Assembly: GCA_963971405.1 (NCBI GenBank)
Contig: OZ020489.1
Span: 6,758,001-6,822,000, forward strand
Direction: 5' to 3'
From: Psococerastis gibbosa
Taxonomy: Eukaryota; Arthropoda; Insecta; Psocodea; Psocidae
Length of the DNA: 64,000 nucleotides
Numbering within the stretch: the first letter of the stretch is position 1; every line of letters begins with the position of its first letter. Positions 32,176 to 43,608 of this stretch are shown here, piece after piece. The position numbers and the translations under genes were made by a program. Below the pieces are notes generated by a model. It made no database searches. It worked only from the letters and a program-made list of their open reading frames with translations, and was not told the origin of the DNA.

Positions 32176-33954
32176 CTTAGTCCAATGCATATTGTCTACA
32201 ATGGGTTTCTTTTGTTAGTTACCATAATTAACTAGGTACAATTGACTTTAATACCTTATTACAAGGCTATAAAGAAATTATACATTGATACAATTAAATT
32301 TTAGCCTATTTTACCATCTAAAGCCTCCAGTCATGGCACATTATAAAAAAATCTGCACATTGTCTGAATTGCTATTAAATCAACATGAAATGCATATTAT
32401 GAAGAATGAAAACATACAAATACCGTTTGTACACATTTATTCCGCTTCTTTAATCTCAGTGATTGGTTTGAAGCAACTCCCGATACATTCTCAGTGGGCG
32501 TAGCTAACCCAAAATTGTGGGGGGGGGGTCTTGAAAAGCCGAAAGCCCCCCTCACATCTAAAGTGGTGAGCAAATAAGAGGTTGTACAGGACCCTAAAAC
32601 AACCATGTGTCGGGAGTTGTTTCAAATTAATCCCTGAGATTGAAAAGAAGAAGAGTGTATACAGAATACTGTCTTTATGGTATATGCATGCTTTCCTCCT
32701 TCATATGTATTTCCCATTCATTTAATAGTAATTCAGACAATATTCAGATATTCGTTGGAAGAAGGTATTAAGTCAAGAGGAGGTCCGGACACCCCCCCCC
32801 CCCCGGGTCCACCAGGATCCACCATGGTCCACCAGCCCCTTCTTCCACCAGATATTTCAAATATATGGGTAAGTGAAAGGGTGGTCTAAAAACGTTCTTT
32901 TATCATTAAATCGGGGGATTTTAATGCGACTTAATGCCTTATTCCACCAGCCCCTTCCATTGGTATTCCACAGAGGGCGTAAAAACCAACGTTCCCCAAA
33001 TTAAAAAAAAAATAAACTAGGCTATGGTTATATTCGGGGAAATAGTATATAAAATCGAACGAATCGAAAAAAAAGAACTGTGGTTAAAAGGAAAAACGGT
33101 TTAATGCAAGGATGCGGTGTAACAATGGGCGAGAGCATTGGTACGAAAATAAATTAGCGCGGATGTCGTAAAATCAGCCATGTTTCGATTTCATGCCGTA
33201 AAGCCGCGATTAGCTTTTTACTGCGCGTTACGGCTTGTTTACACTGCAGCATCTCACATACAATATCAGCCCCGCAACTCTGTTACACCACAATGTGGCC
33301 TTTTCTTTTTACTTTTCACTTTGGTGTAATATTAAATCTGACGCAAGGGCGGATCCAGCCGAAAATGTAGGGGGGGGGGGGTCACAATTTTTTTGTAAGT
33401 TTAAAGGGTAATTGTTTTCTTGGAAAGTTGATTTTTAGTCTATTTTTTTACTAGGTATCTCATGAATTTACCCATTTGAGGGGGGGGGGGGATCATGACC
33501 CGTGAGTCCGCCATTGATCTGGCGTCGGGTCAAATCTCTGTAGGGCAAGGATGGATATAGGGGGAGGGGGCAATGGGGGTAGCTGCCCAACCTTCCCAAA
33601 ATTTAGTAAATCTATTGTAAGTTAATTTATTACGCTCTTACTTACTTACTTTCCGTGTCCGGACCGTCAGATCATTTTCCAAAACTTTGCGGCCTTGATG
33701 CCGTTGTCGTTGCATTCCTTATCACTACTAAGTCCTTCAATGTTGATTGAAGTCGTTATGAATGGCCTTAAGAAAGGCCGGTTGATGTTCTTCTGGCGTT
33801 TCTTCGTCATCATTAGGTCCGGTGGTGTAGCAATTAGTTTCACGGTAATTACCGTTACTCACGAGGGAGGCCCGAACTTATATGGTCGTCAGTGGATTTC
33901 CGATAAGTTCTTCGAGAAGGCTTGCTACGTCTCCCCCTATTACGCTCTAACACC
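32176..33954. other. No gene; G/C homopolymers
   Basis: Has G or C runs at about 32,519-32,528, 32,791-32,804, 33,370-33,380 and 33,481-33,490; the last two sit in a repeat (GCGGATCCAGCCGAAAAT, CTCATGAATTTACC) also present at 46,018-46,190. The 95-codon frame at 33,695-33,982 is unrecognised on either strand. Confidence 0.4.
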
Positions 33955-34095
33955 TAGATACTACCCGATTACGATAAAATAGCACTTGGAGCACTTTGTT
34001 TACTCGAAAACTTGCATAAGCAGAACACAGAGTTTTTTTAAATTTTTATACGTGTTCCAAGTGCCTATCGTGGTCCGTCTCTGGTATCTAATTTT
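33955..34095. mobile_element. Foldback element F2a
   Basis: Left end GATACTACCCGATTACGATA and right end TATCGTGGTCCGTCTCTGGT are approximate complements. The centre has CTCGAAAACTTGCATAAGCA and AACACAGAG, shared with F2b and F2c. About 140 bp, non-coding. Confidence 0.65.
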
Positions 34096-34399
34096 TTTCA
34101 TTTTTTATTGTAGGGCCAAAACTACTTTTATATCTAGTCTGCGACTCATGAATTTCAAGGGGTGAACCCCCGTGACTCCCTAGCTACGCTCCAGATTTCA
34201 GATGAGAAATTGGAAATTGACAATGAAAACTTGGATTCACTTTAATGAATTCTTTAAAAGACTATTTTCACATCTTTGATTCATACTAATTAATTTAGTA
34301 AAAAATACACTGACCTCCTTAGTGTCCAAAATATCTGGAAATCTATGCTTAATTTCTTCTATCGATAAATATGTTTACCACTACTTGGGTTGCTAATAC

Positions 34400-35230
34400 A
34401 AAGAACCGGTCCGAGTTTACTCGAACATGCTTACCAATTTATCAATTAGTAGATAGAGAAAATCTGGGGGGGGGGGGGGGTTGTCCACCTGACGTCACTG
34501 GAGGTGAAGTAAATTCTTTTTTTTTTAATTCAGACATTACATTACATTACCACACAGCAATAATGGCAGGGCACGCAACGCATTTGAGCGTGAATTTTCA
34601 TTTTTTCAAAAATATACTTTTTTTTTTGCACAAACCAATTAGTTTTTTTGGAAAGCAACCTGTCCGGTTTCGTTACTCAATTTAACACCTAAAACATGCC
34701 AGAATGTAGAAATCATCGATAGAAACGTTTTGCAGAAAAATGATTTTTTTAGTCATTTTTCATTAAAAATTAGTTATTTTTATTTTTTTACCCCTGAAGC
34801 AAACTATCAAGGGGCAAGCGAGCCCCCGCATTTTGTTAAAATTAGTAACGACTACAATATATGTGAATTTAAAAGAAATCGTTGGAGCCGTTTTTGAGAA
34901 ATATTTTTTTTAGACTTTTTTTGGAGTTTTTCGAGAATAAAACCCCCCCAAATTGTCTCGAGGTATGATTTTTGTGAACCTACATGCCTAATTTCATCAA
35001 AATCGACCGAATAGTTTGCCCGGAAATTGATGAACAGACAGACAGAGCGACAGACAGAGCGACAGACAGAGCGACAGACAGAGCGACAGAGCGACAGACA
35101 GACAGACTTTTCGTAAAAATCACTTTTTTGGGTTCCTGGGACCTGAAATCGTGTAAGTCCGTTGAAAACTCGGCATCGAAAATTTGGACCGTCACCAAGC
35201 TTTCCTTATACTACGTATAAATTGGAAAGC
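34400..35230 (-). mobile_element. R1 repeat copy
   Basis: Termini GCTTACCAATTTAT (34,429) and ATAAATTGGAAAGC (35,217-35,230), plus the extra AAGAACCGGTCCGAG to the left. The CAGACAGAGCGA minisatellite at 35,035-35,107 is expanded compared with other copies and produces open frames on both strands that should not be read as genes. G run at 34,467-34,480. Confidence 0.8.
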
Positions 35231-35929
35231 AAAAATATTAAAGAATATTTCCTAAATTAGTGAACAAGCACAGGGGATCTAAGGAATGCTTTCGCGAATC
35301 CGCCCTTAAAATCGTAAATTCTGCAATTCCAGATTGGAATTGTCGCGAATGACCCCCCGTTAAAGTTGTGGGCAGTAAGCAATCAGTGAAATACGAGGAA
35401 CGGCTCGTAAACAATTTACAGGCAGCACTGCTTACAGACTGCCAATATGTTATGGATGTTATCGTGGAATGGGGGCGTTTTCCCACGCTGTCCAGTGGGA
35501 TCTTTTACGAGTGCTAATGGGAATTCTCTCGATAGACCCCCATATTTTTTTGGTTTATTTCCGAATTTTAAAATTTAACTTGAGGTTATTATGCTTTTCC
35601 TTCTACTTTTTCCTCGCTTTTATCACAAGGTCGGGTCAGCGATGCGGCAGGTTCCCTTCCACTCCCCTGTGCTTTGGCTACAGTTACTCCTACAATACTA
35701 AGGTTTTTGTGGACTTTAGCTTCTACTGTTAGCCTGGGCCGTCTTCGTCGTCTTTTGCCCTCAGCTGTGATATGTTTTATCCGTCATATCATCTGGCTGC
35801 CTTCTTTCGACGTGACCCCACCATGACAGTCGGGTATAGGTTAACTTATTATATGTTTTTTTAAAGGACTTTTAGAGACCCGAGCTTAAATGTAGTGGCC
35901 CATATGTCTCTTGTCCAATGTGGATATAA
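35231..35929. other. No gene recognised
   Basis: The antisense frame at 35,238-35,486 and the plus frame at 35,469-35,732 show no recognisable motif. The stretch 35,640-35,830 is less AT-rich and resembles a LINE 3' region, but I cannot support that further. Confidence 0.35.
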
Positions 35930-36058
35930 GTAGTACCCGACCACGATAAGATGGTACTTGGAACACTTATAAAAATCGAATAAACTCGGTGTTCCGCTGA
36001 TGCAAGTTTTCGAATAAACAAAGTCTTCCAAGTACGATATCGTGGTCGGGTTGTACTA
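35930..36058. mobile_element. Foldback element F2b
   Basis: Left GTACCCGACCACGATAAGAT and right ATATCGTGGTCGGGTTGTAC form inverted termini of about 20 bp. The centre contains CTCGGTGTTCCGCTGATGCA. 129 bp. The clearest of the three F2 copies. Confidence 0.8.
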
Positions 36059-36359
36059 AAATTTAAAAATTGAATTTAACGTATAAAAAAACCTCTATCT
36101 GCTATGTTTCTTGGCGTCATACGTGAAGTTGTTGCGGTAAGATGCCCGCATTGACGATGAAACTTAGTTACCGGCAAGCAAATTGAAAATGAGACATAAA
36201 TGAGGGGGAAGTGGCGTGATCTGCCAGATAACAGAATAATACGGAAAGGGGGGCAAGGGGGTTATGTGAGCTGAGGGGGTGGGAGGAAACTTGCCACCAA
36301 TCGAGACAAAAGGGGATGTCACAGACGTACAACAACTAGAACGCGTCCTGGGGCAAATT

Positions 36360-37215
36360 AAAGAACCGGTCCGAGTTTACACGAACATGCTTTCCAATTT
36401 ATCAAAATTAGTAGATAGAGAAAATGAGTAATTTCATGGTAAATAATTTTTCTATGGTTACATTTTGGATACCTCGGAAGGGGGGGGGGGGTTGTCCACC
36501 TGACGTCACTGGAGGTGAGGTAAATTCTAGATAGGTCAGACCAACACATTACCACACAGCAATACTGGCAGGGCACGCAATGCATTTGAGCGTGAATTTT
36601 CTATCATTTTTTCAAAAAAAAACTTTTTTTTTTACAAAACCAAATACTTTTCTGGGAAAGCTAGCTGTCCGGTTTCGTTACTCAATTTAACACCTAAAAC
36701 ATACCTGAAAGTAGAAATCATCGATAGAAAGGTTTCGCAAAAAAATTATTTTTTTGTCATTTTTCATGAAAATTTAGTTATTTTTATTTTTTTACCCCCA
36801 GAAGCAAACTAATAAGGGGCAAGCGACCCCCCCCCCCCCCCATTTTATCAACATTAATAACAACTACAATACATGTGAGTTTAAAAGAAATCGTTGGAGC
36901 CGTTTTTGGGAAATAATTTTTTTAAACGTTTTTTTTGGAGTTTTTTGAGAATAAAACCTCTCCATATTGATTTAGCCCAAAATAAATAACTTTGTCCCGA
37001 GGTATGATTTTTGTGAACCTACGTGCTGAATTTCATTGAAATCGACCGAGTAGTTTGCCCGGAAATCGACGCACAGACAGACAGAACGACAGACAGACAG
37101 ACATTTCGTAAAAACCGCTTTTTTGTGTTCCTGGGACCTCAAAACGTGTAAATCTCGGAATCGAAAATTTCGACCATCACAAAGCTTTCCTTATACTACG
37201 TATAAATTGGAAAGG
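36360..37215 (-). mobile_element. R1 repeat copy
   Basis: Termini GCTTTCCAATTTAT (36,389-36,402) and ATAAATTGGAAAG (37,202-37,214), with the outer AAGAACCGGTCCGAG. G run near 36,480-36,490 and C run near 36,828-36,841. Very similar to 10,449 in inverse orientation. It lies immediately next to SINE C at 37,211. Confidence 0.8.
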
Positions 37216-37476
37216 AAAAAAGCATTGCTCTAGTAGTAGTAGTATGGTTTGACACAGTCCCAGGCCACGGTGTGGGCCCATAGGACTCCAGTGGACCTCC
37301 TGATTATAGTGGATTCCGAACCACTTGGGAAACACAGTGAAGTCACACGATTAGTTCGGAGGTGACCAGGACAAGTCCTACCATGTTTCCCTACCGGCAC
37401 TGTGCACACGACCAATTTATCTGCAGCTTTGAACCTGCTCTGGTCCGCTGGATTCAACTTGGTATGGCGGCCGGCT
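37211..37476 (-). repeat. SINE C copy with (CTA)n tail
   Basis: Starts on the plus strand with (TAG)n at about 37,211-37,224, i.e. a (CTA)n 3' tail on the minus strand. It runs through CCCAGGCCACGGTGTGGGCC, GGACCTCCTGATTATAGTGG and GGATTCAACTTGGTATGGCG. The copies at 395 and 43,375 belong to the same subfamily. Confidence 0.75.
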
Positions 37477-39118
37477 AAGCATTGCTCTAAGTCTATACCT
37501 GTTGTATTCCGATAATAGCACCGTCCAAATATTACTTAAGCACATTCAGGCCACTTTTCCAAAATTTTTAAGTAGCCTATTACGTAAACGTAAAAGGAGC
37601 ATTGTGTTTAAGTCGGCTGATCTAGTTCTTCAATAAAGAAATGTTTTACCTATTTGACTGAAAAAGCCGATTTGCTGCCTTTTAGTCATAGCTAGCCTTA
37701 CATACTGCATTTAGAATTTGTATAGATGTTAGTTGTAATTCTTCTTTGAGATCATATGATCACATTGTCACGGGGGGGGGGGGGGGTGTTTCCCCATCCG
37801 TCTGTCCCTTAACCATTTGAAGAAACCATAAACAGCATTATCCCTTATGCTTTTTTTGCTTTTCTACTTTACGTTTGTCTATGGAAAGCCTTGCTAGAAA
37901 TAGGAAAACATTCGAGTTCCCGTTTTTTCACGTTTTTCATTTTCATATTTTCATTTTTTTTTTTTAAATAATTTTATTCACTTTTGCTTTAAGGTAAGCC
38001 AGTTGATGAGGGAAGCAGTCTAGATATTCTACTTTGTTGCGTTAAGCACATGCTCGGTTTTCATCGTCTAAAGTTTCAACTTTTTGTCTCTTCATCGTCG
38101 CGTCGGTCTCTTTACTTATTCCTTCAAGCACTTCGGCCAAATTGCTGACACGTAAAAAAATGAAATTTTGATTTGAAGCTCTGATATGAATTTTTTAGTT
38201 CCCTGGAGGAAAATTTGGTTTGAATTTTTATAGAATTCAGGACAGTTGCGTAAAGTACACCTCGTCTCTCCCACCTCAAGCATTTTACCACGCTTATGGG
38301 ATTTCAATATTACTGGGGAACATTCGCAGAATTTTTCAGCGCCTGTTTGCATTTTATTATTTAAAGAAATTACCATGTTCAAAAAGGCATTACAGATTAG
38401 ACCTAACAAAAAAAGACAGTCCACAGCGCCTGTTTGCATTTTGTTTAAAAAAAAACTACCTTGAACAAAAAAAACATAACAGATGACAACAAAAAAGATA
38501 GATTTTAGTACAATAGTAGGTGCGAATTATTGTAACTTCGGATGACTAATTTGACCGGACTATATTTTAAATACCTATTAAAGACATCATTTTTCGATTT
38601 CGTTTTTTGCACTTTTAAAGAAAATTTTGCACAGTGGTGTATATTGTTTTTTACACCTTCGGAAAGTAGAGATTTCAACAAACACCTAATTTTTAAAAAA
38701 TTGACATTTTGACGTAAGATTTTTCGATTGAAAATTAGGGTGCTTTGTCGATACATAGTCAAAATTAGGTGAAAAAATTAATATTTTAAATAAAAAAATA
38801 CAGTGTATTTAGAACATAAAAAGGTTAGTTTCACCAAATTTCACGTAAAAAATGTTTTTGTTGTAGATGTTAAAAATAAAAAACCAAAACCTTAGTTTTT
38901 GGCATTTTTCTCATAAAATTTGAGGTTATGTGAAAAAAGTATAGTCACTAAAGTATCTTCTTATTACCTACCTAACTGTTTTTGTACGTTCTTCCATAGG
39001 ACTTTTGCCGGAAATGAAGATGTATACCGTATATCACCCTTAAAAACCCACCCCTACCTACTTACCGAAGTCAGATCGCCCGTAACTTATTTTTCCTTCA
39101 TTTTCTGTCATATTGTCC
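37477..39118. other. No gene; A/T-rich, one short duplication
   Basis: A G run at about 37,771-37,786. CAGCGCCTGTTTGCATTTT occurs at 38,338 and again at 38,425, a tandem duplication of about 87 bp that has since diverged. Frames on the minus strand at 38,116-38,762 are lysine/asparagine-rich, as expected of AT-rich DNA, and are not recognised. Confidence 0.4.
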
Positions 39119-39566
39119 AGTGCTGGCAACCTGCTAAGAATATTTAAACTCCAAAAAAGAGCTATAAGGTACATTGCGGGAATCAATCAAAGAGAGAGCT
39201 GTAGACAGTACTTCTTTGACCTGAGCATACTAACGGTACCTAGCCTGTATATTTTGCACGTGGCTGTGTAGGTTCACAAAAATTTAAGCAGTTTCCATAT
39301 CCACAATCATGGCACGAGGTTAAGGACAAACTTGGTTGCCGTGCAACACAAAACCCGGCGGTATGAATGCAAGCAATCATATGTCGGTGTGCGCATATAT
39401 AACAAACTGCCTAATTTAATAAAGTCAGCCAAGAACTTAGCAGAGTTCAGAGGGAGTTTGAGGTGTTTCCTTGCTCAAAAGACATTGTACAACATCCAAG
39501 AGTTTTTTGAATAGGGAAGCACTTTGAACTTTTTTTGGATTCTGTTAAGTTCTTGACTGCATTGTG
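39119..39566 (+). pseudogene. LINE ORF2 C-terminal remnant (family L3), copy 1
   Basis: The plus-strand translation reads NLLRIFKLQKRAIRYIAG, then SILTVPSLYILHVAV and a stop (about 39,268), then in another frame NHGTRLRTNLVAVQ, YVGVRIYNKLPNLIKSAKN and FFE with a stop at 39,512. This is the standard end of a Jockey/CR1-like polyprotein. The 3' UTR continues to a GCATTGTGCATTGTG end where SINE C begins. The internal stop shows it is inactive. Confidence 0.8.
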
Positions 39567-39935
39567 CATTGTGTTGTTGTTGTTTCTAACGCCTGCTTTC
39601 AGCATTTCTGCTTTAAGTAACCCTGTCAGCCTGGCGGGGGGAGTGAGTCTGTTTGTTAACTTGAGGCACCCTAAGGGCAGACTCTTTCACCTCGGGGAAA
39701 GGGGAGTTGACTAACAGGGTGGACCTCCTGATTATAGTGGATTCCGAACCACTTGGGGAACATGGTAAAGTCACACGATTAAATCGGAGGTGACCAGGAC
39801 TCGACTTATACTGCCTAAGCGAGTTATCATGTCCCACCAGGTTCCCCTGCCAACGCTGTGCACACTACCAAGTTGCCGCAGTTTGAAACATGCTCTGCTC
39901 TAATGGAATCAACATGGTAAGGCCGTTGGCAACAT
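39567..39935 (-). repeat. SINE C copy between two LINE 3' ends
   Basis: Starts with TTGTTGTTGTTT, an (AAC)n tail on the minus strand, then GCCTGCTTTCAGCATTTCTG, TGTCAGCCTGGCGGGGGGAG and GGACCTCCTGATTATAGTGG, and ends AATCAACATGGTAAGGCCGT. Confidence 0.75.
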
Positions 39936-39936
39936 T

Positions 39937-40270
39937 GGTCCTCAATCATGGCACGAGGTTAAGGACAAACTTGGTTGCCGTACAACACAAAACCCGGCGG
40001 TATGAATGCAAGCAATCATATGTCGGTGTGCGCACATATAACAAACTGCCTAATTTAATAAAGTCAGCCAAGAACTTAACAGAGTTCAGAGGGAGTTAGA
40101 GGTGTTCCCTTGTTCAAAAGACTTTGTACAACATCCAAGAGTTTTTTGAATAGGGAAGCACTTTGAACTTTTTTTGGAATCTGTTCAGTTCTTGACTGCA
40201 TTGTGCATTGTGTTAACATGTATTATATATTATTTATGTTATTGTATTGAAGGTCGGTGCAATATAGACT
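39937..40270 (+). pseudogene. LINE ORF2 C-terminal remnant (family L3), copy 2
   Basis: Repeats NHGTRLRTNLVAVQHKTRR and YVGVRTYNKLPNLIKSAKN of copy 1 at very high identity, then the same 3' UTR. It ends in an AAGGT/CTTATCTTATC simple sequence near 40,256-40,285. It starts only at CAATCATGGCACGAGG, so it is shorter than copy 1. A duplication of the locus around SINE C or two independent insertions could explain the pair. Confidence 0.8.
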
Positions 40271-40744
40271 TACCTTATCTTATCTTCCATTTCCAATGGG
40301 TTTCATTCTATTATAATTTGATGTCTTATTTCACCATTTTTCAAGGGATCAACCCTGGACAATATAGTGCGTGTTCAATGGGAGCATATCGCATTAAATC
40401 ATCAAGCTTTGATGACATTCCCTGTACTCATCCCATGAATATTCATATAAGCCTATGATCCGGTACATAAACAGTGATATATCACACACAAATCAAGGCT
40501 ACAAATACAATACTGTAGTACTGTGCGACTAGATTCAATAGTAAAGAGAGTTGAAATATCCGAAAAAGGAAACCATGAAATGAGATAGATTGGGATTCGA
40601 ACCCAGGTTCTTTGGAGTTACAATAAGTACTGGATTTACCCGGTAAGTCAGAGCAGCTCTAATAACTGACTGCCAGAATCATGATTACCCACAAGTGAAG
40701 ATTCCCAAAAATACCATCACGCCTTGCATTGACAGTCAGACATT
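40271..40744. other. No gene; one tRNA-like sequence
   Basis: The minus strand of 40,655-40,577 has a perfect box B GGTTCGAATCC and a weak upstream A-like region. No cloverleaf can be drawn with confidence, so it is treated as a SINE head or pseudogene. The rest is unremarkable. Confidence 0.4.
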
Positions 40745-40915
40745 GTGAGGAAATGTAGTAGTGACTCCGACTGGTTTGAGTTCCACACTTGCTACATTTT
40801 CTAGCCATGCTTCAGAGGGCATGTAAAGCAAGTGGTCCCGGGCCTTCCTAGTCGAGTGTAAGAAAGGGCTTTTCCTTTATAGCCATAACTCCGCTAGGTT
40901 GGCTTAGGCAATAAA
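40745..40915 (+). repeat. SINE A copy
   Basis: GTAGTGACTCCGACTGG, then GTTCCACACTTGCTACATT, CCATGCTTCAGAGGGCATGT, CGAGTGTAAGAAAGGGC and TAGGTTGGCTTAGG. The middle of the tRNA-like head is deleted; a TTTTCC insertion interrupts the CTTTATAGCC motif. Confidence 0.75.
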
Positions 40916-40936
40916 AAAAAAATTATTTAAAGCAAG

Positions 40937-41092
40937 CCCAGTTAAGTCCGGGCTTAAGGCCCGCACTGGACAAGGGCTGGTGGCCTCGCCCAGTTGAGTC
41001 CGGGCTTAAGGCCCGCACTAGACAAGGGCTGATGGCCTCGCCCAGTTAAGTCCGGGCTTAAGGCCCGCACTAGACAAGGGCTGGTGGCCTCG
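40937..41092. repeat. Three-unit tandem repeat, 52-bp period
   Basis: Starts at 40,937, 40,989 and 41,041 with CCCAGTTAAGTCCGGGCTTA (one has GTTGAG). Each unit contains GGCTTAAGGCCCGCACT and GACAAGGGCT. The units differ at very few sites and the repeat is GC-rich against AT-rich flanks. Each unit holds the self-complementary CGGGCTTAAGGCCCG. Confidence 0.9.
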
Positions 41093-41164
41093 CCCACTTA
41101 TGCATTCGACTGTTTTGACTTGTAATTAGTATTAGTATAAAATATTGGGGGCTGGGGGGGGGGG

Positions 41165-41256
41165 GGGTTCGTTCGTCATCACATGACCAAAGTATGTTAC
41201 TTTCTGCTCCTTAACCGTCGGCATCAACTCGGCTTCTGTATTCATTCGCTTCACTT
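41165..41256 (-). pseudogene. LINE ORF2 remnant (family L1), short
   Basis: The complement carries the segment also found at 11,900-11,990 and 30,850-30,940 (GAAGCCGAGTTGATGC, AAGGAGCAGAAAGTAACATA). About 90 bp, no further domains. Confidence 0.65.
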
Positions 41257-41261
41257 TTCTT

Positions 41262-41450
41262 ACTACTTGCTCCTTGGCGCTACGGCCCGTGAAGAGCCTT
41301 GCCCTGCTTCATCACATCTCGCCAGCCTGCGCGGTTCTTCGCTCTTCTTCGCCAGTCATCGAGACCAGATGCACCTCGACGTCGTCCATCGTCATCTCAC
41401 TCGTTTTCTCCCTTGTGGCTCCTTGTGTATGGCTCGTTCGGCTCAGAACC
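41262..41450 (-). pseudogene. LINE ORF2 C-terminal remnant, different family
   Basis: The minus-strand translation includes MDDVEVHL and, one frame away, WRRRAKNRAGWRDVMKQG followed by KALHGP and a stop. This is the usual end of another group of non-LTR retrotransposon polyproteins. The frame break marks it as dead. The plus-strand open frames over the same DNA are shadows. Confidence 0.65.
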
Positions 41451-42954
41451 TCAACATCTCCCCAGATGTGCAGCTAACAACATATCAAATGGAGCTGTGG
41501 TCAAAAAATGGGATCTTCTACTATTGCTCAGGCCGGAGCCACTGATGACGTTTTTTCTTTTAAAAACCCCTAGCCACAGCGCTGCTGACCTAGTGTTATG
41601 TATGCTGAACAGCCACTAACCTTCTTACTCACCATTAAGCCCCCTTTTAGATAATTAAATTCGTAAGTGAATTAGGTAATTTTTTAGAAGTTTACATCAG
41701 AGACTCGGTAAGGTATAGTTTTTAGTGGGGAGTCACACGCGCCACTATCGATTCTGAATAAAAGGAGATAACCTGTCAGAAAAGGGCACTAAAAATGCGC
41801 TCACTCGTACGAACCCCGCACGTTTTCATACGGAGCCCTAAGAAACAGTTAAGAGTAGAGTTTGGGGATGGGAATCAGAAGGCCATGGTTCGCAGCCCGA
41901 CAGATACACAAATTTTTGTCCTTCCTAATAATCAGGCAAGAAATAGGTGCAGGTCATGGGATGCATTGGGGGTGAATCTATGATTTTTGTTCGGAACCAA
42001 AGGTAGTTTAACCCCCCCCCCCCCCAAGCCAAGCTAGGTCACTATTCTATACTATTTATCGGCCTAGATGGCCTACTATATGTCACGTTTCCGAACCTCG
42101 ACTTTCCTTTTATAATCTATTAGGGGCACCAACTACGGGGGGGGGGGGGGCACGGACCTTTTTTCCCCAGACTTTTTCCTAGGGAGGGGGGGCGAAGCGT
42201 GACTGAAAACATCGGAGAATGAAATGTTTAACTAGCAGAATACTAGAATGCTTGATTTTTGGCGCGAATACTTACTTAGGTGTTGCATAGTTAAAAAATG
42301 AAAAAAAAAATGTCCTCAGGAGGTAAATCCAAAACAGTAAAATTTCCCTGGTAGTTGGGGGGGGGGTTCCTCTTTTGCTTCCCCCCCCCCCCAGACTTTT
42401 TCAAAACTGGGCGCCCCTGTAATCTAGTTCTCTATTAACTGGACTATTCCTAGCAAACAACCAGCAGCAACCACCAAATTAAAACTTTCCTAATCTCTCA
42501 GCATCCCCCTCCTCCTGTATTCAAAATCCTGGCTACTGTGCTGTCTGTACCAATTACCAACTTAAAGACCCAGCTTGTAGCTGACACAGCAGACTTCAAG
42601 AAAGCTCTAGGTATGGAGTTTTCCAACTGAATTAAAAGAAAATCTTTTCTATGCTTCCCGAGAGCTGGCATATATCTCGATTTGCTAACTTATACTACGG
42701 CTTGGATCGCGGCATGAGACGTCTTGGAATAGGGCTATTTACTTTTCATCTTTTCTGTCCTTTTTAATATTAAAGAAGCAGCAGCCCACCTTATTGAGTT
42801 CAAGTATTTTTCCTATGGTGGTTTTTATTTCAAAGCATCACTGGAGAAATGGTTTCATTTTTTTTCGTTCTTTGGATGTGGCGGATATCGCATGCAAAAT
42901 ATGATTAAAAAACATGACCAGAGCTGGGTGATGATATACAATAATATCGGGCTG
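41451..42954. other. No gene; G/C homopolymer cluster
   Basis: Five G/C runs of 9-16 lie between 42,010 and 42,402. The frame near 42,530-42,630 (ending KKAL before a GTATGG) could be mistaken for an exon, but has no recognised family. Confidence 0.4.
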
Positions 42955-43030
42955 ATGGGTCTTGGTCTTCCAAACGTTTCATCAACATCTGCGGTCGACA
43001 TCTTCAGTGACACATCTACTACGTCAGGAG
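42955..43030 (-). other. Hammerhead-ribozyme-like core
   Basis: On the minus strand 43,007-42,976 reads CTGAAGA, then GTCGAC pairing with GTTGAT around a 7-nt loop, then GAAAC. All conserved core positions (CUGANGA...GAAA) are present. It is closely related to the copy at 4,250-4,219, whose stem II keeps five of the six pairs. Cleavage-site and stem I/III pairing were not established. Confidence 0.5.
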
Positions 43031-43374
43031 TAACTAAGAGGACATGAACTAACATTTATATACTTGGAAGTATTCATTCAGATTCATTAATGCTCTTGAG
43101 GTCCCAAACTCAACGATTGGTTGGGATTGCAAGAGGTGTTAGCTAGACTTAACCTAGTATATGACCGTCTAAGCCGCGGTCTCAAGTCTCAATTCTGTGA
43201 GGAATAGTGGAGGTACACAATGAATATTGTAACATGGGGGTACCGCTATACTTCATAAAAATGACGTCATACTTCTTTACCGAGCCATTGTTATTGAGTT
43301 CAAAATTTAATGCAGAACGTGGTTCAGCTATATTCGTCACAAAAACATTTCTAAGCTATGTGGGCCTTAGTAGA
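43031..43374. other. No feature recognised
   Basis: No repeat family or coding similarity seen. Confidence 0.5.
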
Positions 43375-43608
43375 ATGGTTGGCCACAGTCCCAGGCTACG
43401 GTGTGGGCCCATAGGACAGTGGACCTCCTGATTATAGTGGATTCCGAACCACTTGGGAAACACAGTGAAGTCACACGATTGGTTCGGAGGTGACCAGGAC
43501 AAGTCCTACCATGTTTCCCTACCGGCACTGTGCACACGACCAAGTTATCTGCATCTTTGAACCTGCTCTGGTCCGCTGGATTCAACTTGGTATGGCGGCC
43601 AGCTTTAT
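43375..43608 (-). repeat. SINE C copy
   Basis: Very similar to 37,235-37,470 but without the GGAGT insertion after CATAGGAC and without a visible (TAG)n. Confidence 0.75.

Noticed and set aside
33695-33982. 95-codon plus-strand frame
   Set aside because: No recognised similarity on either strand; the composition is no different from other chance frames of the window.
34984-35220. Open frames on both strands over the CAGACAGAGCGA stretch
   Set aside because: They are translations of a minisatellite inside the R1 repeat, with no stop codons because of the repeat period.
42530-42640. Possible host exon ending before GTATGG
   Set aside because: No acceptor with a good pyrimidine tract, no recognised protein family, and the surrounding DNA is homopolymer-rich repeat.
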